NCBI GenBank assembly: GCA_034189755.1
Contig: JAXIHJ010000038.1
Location: 1 to 9,189, forward strand
Reading direction: 5' to 3'
DNA length: 9,189 nt
Source of the DNA: JAXIHJ01 sp034189755
Lineage (GTDB): Bacteria; Planctomycetota; Phycisphaerae; SM23-33
In this document: positions 5,385-9,189 of the stretch, piece after piece
How the letters are laid out: every line of letters begins with the position of its first letter
How positions within the stretch are numbered: position 1 is the first letter of the stretch
Program-made: the position numbers and the translations under genes
Notes under the pieces: model-generated
Told to the model about the DNA's origin: nothing
Databases searched by the model: none
What the model saw: the letters and a program-made list of their open reading frames with translations, nothing else

Positions 5385-6233
5385 TCAGGTGAACCAGTTG
5401 GCCACTCGGAGGAAGAAACCTTCCTTACGATCCACCATTGCCCCGCTGGCCGAGAGCTTGTTTGCCAGGGCGGCCAGGCACCGGCTGGCGTGGCAGTTGG
5501 GATAAGCCAGCACGAACGGCTCCCGGCGGAAAACGGCCTGACGAACCCTCGGGTCAATCGGTACGTATCCGGCGTTGAGGCACCTGATTCCCAGGAACCG
5601 TCCGGCCACATTTGAAATTCGATCGTACGTCATGCGTGCCTCGTGCCGGCTGTCGGCGAAGTTAACCAACAGGCTTACTTGTCCTTTGTAGCCCTGCTGG
5701 GCCAGGACCTTCACCATGGCGTATCCATCGGTAATCGCGGTTGGTTCCGGCGTAGTAACGACCAGCACGATGTCGGCCGCAGCCGCGAAATGCATCACAC
5801 TCGGCCCGATGCCGGCCCCACAATCGATCACGATGATTTCGTTGTTCGCTTCAAGGGCTGTCAGCTCCTCGAGCAATTTCGCTCGCTGGAATTCCGAAAG
5901 GTGCGCCAGTTTTGCCAATCCGCTGGCGCCGGGCACAAACTGAACGCCGCTCGGAAGGTCAACCACGATTTCATCCAGCCGACGGACTCCGGCGATTACG
6001 TGTGAGAGATTCGCTGAAACGTCCGTGTCCACCAGCACGTCGAGATTGGCCAACCCGAAGTCGGCATCCACCAAAGCGACGCGGTTGCCGGCGGCTGACA
6101 GCAAAATGGAAAGGTTCAGCGAGATATTGGACTTGCCGACACCGCCCTTGCCCGAAACGACTGAAACGGTCCGGCTGTAGCGCGTTTCCCGCATCAATTT
6201 CCGAAGCTTGCTGGCCTGATCATCAACATGCAT
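5385..6233 (-). CDS. flhG: FlhG/FleN-type MinD-like ATPase (flagellar number regulator)
   Basis: FlhG limits flagellar number by acting on FlhF and, in some bacteria, on the master regulator and C-ring. The 282-residue protein has the N-terminal activator motif DQASKLR (5-11), matching the DQAxxLR helix that stimulates the FlhF GTPase. Next come the deviant Walker A KGGVGKS (29-35) with its signature lysine Lys29, the switch region DADFGLANLD (56-65), the Walker B region VIDCGAGIG (135-143; commonly DTGAGI) and the FlhG-typical TTPEPTAITDGYAMVK (160-175). The C-terminus (271-282, GFFLRVANWF) is a short amphipathic segment with bulky hydrophobics, suited to reversible membrane binding by the ATP dimer. 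GGAGG (6242-6246) sits eight bases before the ATG, inside flhF. Its first 11 bases overlap the flhF end, so translation is probably coupled. It is the last gene before the AT-rich gap. Confidence 0.94.
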   Translation of the reverse strand: MHVDDQASKLRKLMRETRYSRTVSVVSGKGGVGKSNISLNLSILLSAAGNRVALVDADFGLANLDVLVDTDVSANLSHVIAGVRRLDEIVVDLPSGVQFVPGASGLAKLAHLSEFQRAKLLEELTALEANNEIIVIDCGAGIGPSVMHFAAAADIVLVVTTPEPTAITDGYAMVKVLAQQGYKGQVSLLVNFADSRHEARMTYDRISNVAGRFLGIRCLNAGYVPIDPRVRQAVFRREPFVLAYPNCHASRCLAALANKLSASGAMVDRKEGFFLRVANWFT

Positions 6234-7425
6234 TCAATGTGCCTCCAAGGATGCACCTTGCCAGGTAGCCGTTGTCGGCCGGCGCTATGTCATCCGGTAC
6301 ATCCTGGCCGGTGGTTACGTAACTGAGCGGCCCGGCATCGGCGGCAGCGATGTTCAGAATCTGGCCGAATGTTTCTGCTTCGTCGAGCTTCGTAACCAGA
6401 AGGCGGTTCACTCCCAGCGGCATGAACCGTTCCAGCGTTTTGGCGGCGGTCGAGCGACTCACCGTCGCGGAGACGACCAGGTGAAGTTCGTCCACGGGCG
6501 CCGCTTCAAGAAAACTCCGAAGCCGCTCGAGGCGAGTCTGATCGTTCTGGCTCCGGCCTACCGTATCGATCAGGACTACATCCAGGTCCCGCATGTCGTC
6601 GATGGTTCGGGCCAGTTCGTCAGCCGTCAGCACCGCATGCAGCGGCACCTCGATTATCTCGGCATACGTTCTGAGCTGATCGACGGCGGCGATGCGGTAG
6701 GTGTCGATGGTAACCAATCCCACCCGCAGCTTTTGGCGTAGCTTGAAATTGGCTGCGAGCTTGGCGATGGTGGTGGTTTTTCCGACTCCCGTCGGGCCTA
6801 CAAGCGCGATGACCCGGCCGCGCCGCTGCGACGTCTCGGTGCAATGGTCCGCTATCGGTATCCGCGAAGCGACGGTCTGAACCAGGCGCTGGCGGACCAG
6901 CTCGGCATCGTCAAGTTGCCGGCCCGTCAAGCTCATCTGTAATTGGCAAATCAGCGCATCGGCCATGTCCTCGGCTACCTCCTGGGCGAGCAGTTGCGTG
7001 CGTAAGCGGCGCAACTGGTGAGGCATGTCGTCGTCCCGCCCGCCCGCGTGCCGGGCAAGAAGCCTCTGGATCATGCCGTGGATTTCGCCGACCTGTTCGC
7101 CGAGCGACCCCCGGCTGCCGCCTCGGGTTTCCGGCGACGGGGACAATCCGGCCTGCACGGTGTCGTTTCGGGGCACCGGCGCCAACGGTCGTGCCTGCCG
7201 CCCGGCCGGCACCATGTCGCTGGCGTATCGGCCCCGGGGCAGTCGCCGCGGGACATTCACATTGCTCGAAGCGGTTACCTCCCACATGCTCTTGCCGCCT
7301 ATGCCCAGCAGCCCGCCTTTGCGGAAGTTTCGCGTGTTCAGGATTACCGCCTCGCGGCCGAGGTCTTGCTTGACCTCCGCCAACGCCTCGGCCATCGTTG
7401 GAGCTTGGTACGTTTTCAGGTTCAT
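6223..7425 (-). CDS. flhF: Flagellar biosynthesis SRP-like GTPase FlhF
   Basis: FlhF is a membrane-associated GTPase of the SRP54/FtsY group that marks the site of flagellar assembly. I start it at ATG 7423-7425 (400 residues): it gives the family N-terminus MNLKTYQAPTMAEALAEVK, has AGGGA seven bases upstream (7433-7437), and overlaps the flhA stop as ATGA. A frame start six codons earlier (7441-7443) has a poor ribosome binding site. The basic B domain covers about 1-60, then comes a proline/glycine/arginine-rich linker (about 60-115), N-domain helices (about 135-195), then the G domain: P-loop GPTGVGKT (210-217), DTYRIAAVDQL (241-251), DTVGR (287-291; usually DTAGR), TKLDEAETFG (345-354) and GQDVPDDI (373-380). 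The 3' end overlaps flhG by 11 bases. FlhG, its partner and activator, follows directly. Confidence 0.95.
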   Translation of the reverse strand: MNLKTYQAPTMAEALAEVKQDLGREAVILNTRNFRKGGLLGIGGKSMWEVTASSNVNVPRRLPRGRYASDMVPAGRQARPLAPVPRNDTVQAGLSPSPETRGGSRGSLGEQVGEIHGMIQRLLARHAGGRDDDMPHQLRRLRTQLLAQEVAEDMADALICQLQMSLTGRQLDDAELVRQRLVQTVASRIPIADHCTETSQRRGRVIALVGPTGVGKTTTIAKLAANFKLRQKLRVGLVTIDTYRIAAVDQLRTYAEIIEVPLHAVLTADELARTIDDMRDLDVVLIDTVGRSQNDQTRLERLRSFLEAAPVDELHLVVSATVSRSTAAKTLERFMPLGVNRLLVTKLDEAETFGQILNIAAADAGPLSYVTTGQDVPDDIAPADNGYLARCILGGTLNAC

Positions 7426-9189
7426 GTTTCTATCCCTACACATTCCACGGATTTGACTTCCACGGTGTTGATTTCATCATAACCAAGCACGGCTGCATCC
7501 GGCACGGCGGGGGCTATCAGGCGGCTGAGTGCGGCCCTGGTGGCGGGCGAGCACAGCACCACAGGCCGATGGCCCGCTTCACCCATACGCTTCAGGGCAT
7601 CGTGGATGGCTTTGGTAATCCGGCCGGTTGTTTCCGTGGCGGCCGGCGGTGCGATTCCGGCATTGGTCGCAGCCGGATTGCCGCCTATCGCCTCTTCCGC
7701 GTCAGGGGCCAGCGAGACGCACCAAACCTTGCCGTCGCGCCCGGTGTACTGTTCGGCCAGCGTCCGGGCCAGTGCGCTGCGAACCATTTTGGTAAGCACG
7801 TCAGTGTCATCGGTTTGCTCGGCGTATTCGGTAAGCACTTCGAGGATTATCTCCAAATCACAAATCGGAACGCGTTCCCGGAGCAGGTTCTGAAGCACTT
7901 TCTGGATCGTGTGGGGCTTGAGTTTTTCCCTTGCCTCGGCTACGACCTTGCCCGCCTGGGCCTCGAGCCGTTCCAGCAGCCTGGCCACGTGCTGGCGGCT
8001 CAGCAATTCACCCGCATGCCGGCGGATAATCGCCGCAAGGTGCGTCATTAACACGTCAGCCGGTTCGACAACGGCATAGCCCATCATCTCGGCGTGTTCG
8101 GCCTGGTCGGGACCAATCCATACCGCAGGCGTGCCGGACGCCGGATCGCTTGCCTGCCGGCCTACAAGCTTGCCGTTTGTAACGCCGGTGCTGACGGCAA
8201 GCACCTGGGACGGATAGAGCCTGCCCGATGCGGCCCTGGCTCCGCGAATTTTGATCGTATAGGCGTGCGCTTTCTGACGGAGATTGTCACGGATTCGAAT
8301 AGGCGGCACGAGAAAGCCCATCTCCACCGCCACCTGCCGGCGCATCGCCGCGACACGATCCATAAGGTCCCCGTCCCGAGAGGCATCGACCAGCTTAACC
8401 AGCGCGTAGCCCAGTTCGAGACGCATCGGATCGACAGTCAGTAGTTGTTCGACGTTTTCGGCCTCCGGCGGCGAGGCGGACGACGGCTTGTCTTCACCGG
8501 CGGCCTCAGCACGGGCCCGGTGGAAAAGTGTCCACGCCAGGACCACGCAGCCAGCACCCAGCAGACACAGCGGAATCTTCGGCAGCGACGTCAGCGCCAA
8601 CATCCCCAGGAAGACAGCCGTAATCACCAACACGATGGGTTTGTTCAGAAGCTGGCTGACCGTTTCTTCGCCGAGGTTGGTCCTGGCCGAAGGTCGCGTA
8701 ACAGCCAGTGCAGCCGAAACACAAATTATGAACGCCGGTATCTGCGTTACAAGGCCGTCGCCAATGGTCAACCTGGTGAACAGCGCCACTGTCTCGCTCA
8801 GGCTCCAGCCTTGCTGCACCGTCCCGACGTACAGCCCGCCGAGGATGTTCACCATCGTGATAATCACCGCTGCAATCGCATCGCCGCGAAGAAACTTCGA
8901 TGCCCCGTCCATGGCCCCGTAAAAATCCATCTCGCGTGCGATGTCTTTGCGGCGGCGGCGTGCTTCGGCTTCGTCAATCAGGGCTGACTTCAGGTCGGAG
9001 TCGATGGCCATCTGCTTGCCGGGCATAGCGTCAAGCACAAACCGGGCCGCTACTTCGCTGATACGCGCGGCGCCCTTGGTGATTACGATAAACTGCACGA
9101 TTACCAAAATGGCGAACAGGATTACGCCCACTGCGATCGAGCCTGAGGCTACAAAATCGCTGAAGGCCCATATCACTCTCCCGGCGGCA
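7422..9189 (-). CDS. flhA: Flagellar export-gate protein FlhA (5' end outside the window)
   Basis: FlhA forms the nonameric inner-membrane export gate of the flagellar type III apparatus, coupling proton flow to export. The frame stays open to the window edge, and the first visible residues AAGRVIWAFSDFV align with the FlhA interior, so roughly the first 100-110 residues are outside; the GTG at 9174-9176 is an internal valine codon. Counting from the first full codon (9186-9188), a membrane segment lies at about 18-36, the FHIPEP signature EVAARFVLDAMPGKQM at 45-60 within the cytoplasmic loop, and conserved MDGASKFLRGDAIA at 93-106. Further membrane segments lie at about 104-122, 146-164, 184-201 and 205-222. 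A charged linker (about 222-250) then joins the C-terminal domain that docks chaperone-substrate complexes. The stop TGA (7422-7424) overlaps the flhF ATG. A flhB gene probably lies further right. Confidence 0.96.
   Translation of the reverse strand, partial: AAGRVIWAFSDFVASGSIAVGVILFAILVIVQFIVITKGAARISEVAARFVLDAMPGKQMAIDSDLKSALIDEAEARRRRKDIAREMDFYGAMDGASKFLRGDAIAAVIITMVNILGGLYVGTVQQGWSLSETVALFTRLTIGDGLVTQIPAFIICVSAALAVTRPSARTNLGEETVSQLLNKPIVLVITAVFLGMLALTSLPKIPLCLLGAGCVVLAWTLFHRARAEAAGEDKPSSASPPEAENVEQLLTVDPMRLELGYALVKLVDASRDGDLMDRVAAMRRQVAVEMGFLVPPIRIRDNLRQKAHAYTIKIRGARAASGRLYPSQVLAVSTGVTNGKLVGRQASDPASGTPAVWIGPDQAEHAEMMGYAVVEPADVLMTHLAAIIRRHAGELLSRQHVARLLERLEAQAGKVVAEAREKLKPHTIQKVLQNLLRERVPICDLEIILEVLTEYAEQTDDTDVLTKMVRSALARTLAEQYTGRDGKVWCVSLAPDAEEAIGGNPAATNAGIAPPAATETTGRITKAIHDALKRMGEAGHRPVVLCSPATRAALSRLIAPAVPDAAVLGYDEINTVEVKSVECVGIET
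7433..7437 (-). promoter_or_regulatory. Ribosome binding site deciding the flhF start
   Basis: AGGGA on the minus strand, seven bases before ATG 7423-7425 and inside the last codons of flhA. Together with the ATGA stop/start overlap it favours the 400-residue FlhF over the version six codons longer. Confidence 0.65.

Noticed and set aside
5382..5395. Hairpin GGTTC-AGGT-GAACC at the flhG stop as a terminator
   Set aside because: The stem is only five base pairs and no U-run follows on the minus strand.
5016..5615. A plus-strand open frame crossing the fliA start, the intergenic gap and the flhG end
   Set aside because: It is antisense to two well-supported genes and to a promoter region, with no recognisable motif.
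9174..9176. GTG as the start of flhA
   Set aside because: The codons just upstream to the window edge (Ala-Ala-Gly-Arg) continue the FlhA alignment, and the N-terminal membrane segments of FlhA would otherwise be missing. It is an internal valine codon.
1..9189. CRISPR array, tRNA or rRNA genes
   Set aside because: No regularly spaced repeats of 20-40 bases and no cloverleaf or rRNA-like conserved segments were seen on either strand.

Overview
The window is a stretch of bacterial chromosome, moderately GC-rich, from a flagellated organism with a Gram-negative type flagellar export apparatus. Its core is a flagellar block on the minus strand, read from right to left: flhA (cut by the right edge of the window), flhF, flhG, then after a 247-base AT-rich gap the flagellar sigma factor fliA (sigma-28) and dapF. 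The order flhA-flhF-flhG-fliA is the classical one in polarly flagellated bacteria. A lone sugar phosphate isomerase/epimerase-like gene, an unpartnered NtrC-type regulator and a RAYT-type transposase with G/A-rich termini together recall Planctomycetota (Phycisphaerae-like) or related environmental genomes. That placement is an inference from gene style only.

Layout from left to right: 1-142 is non-coding flank. 143-953 is a single-gene IS200-like/REP-associated (RAYT) transposase unit bounded by inverted copies of a 17-base core, GGGGTCAGGTACTTTTT, each with an outer purine-rich tail. The unit abuts the stop codon of a sigma-54-dependent response regulator (953-2374, minus). 2375-2634 is a palindrome-rich intergenic region between two divergent genes. 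It holds a large imperfect dyad next to the regulator, a sigma-70-like promoter for the plus-strand gene and three hairpins. 2635-3405 (plus) is a TIM-barrel sugar phosphate isomerase/epimerase family gene, which converges on dapF with only 8 bases between stop codons. 3414-9189 (minus) is the dapF/fliA and flhG/flhF/flhA block.

How the genes work together: FlhA is the export-gate protein of the flagellar type III apparatus. FlhF (SRP-like GTPase) and FlhG (MinD-like ATPase) set the place and number of flagella, and FlhG carries the N-terminal DQAxxLR motif that stimulates FlhF. FliA transcribes late flagellar genes. The flhA stop and flhF start share an ATGA, flhF and flhG overlap by 11 bases, and fliA and dapF are 17 bases apart, so translational coupling is likely within each group. 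A perfect sigma-28-like -10 octamer (GCCGATAA) lies upstream of fliA, which suggests autoregulation, although no matching -35 is visible. The sigma-54 regulator could control flagellar or other genes; its target cannot be read from this window.

Most of the window is ordinary. The items most worth a second look are the RAYT unit with its G-quadruplex-capable end against the regulator stop, the structured divergent intergenic region, and start-codon corrections for flhF and possibly fliA.
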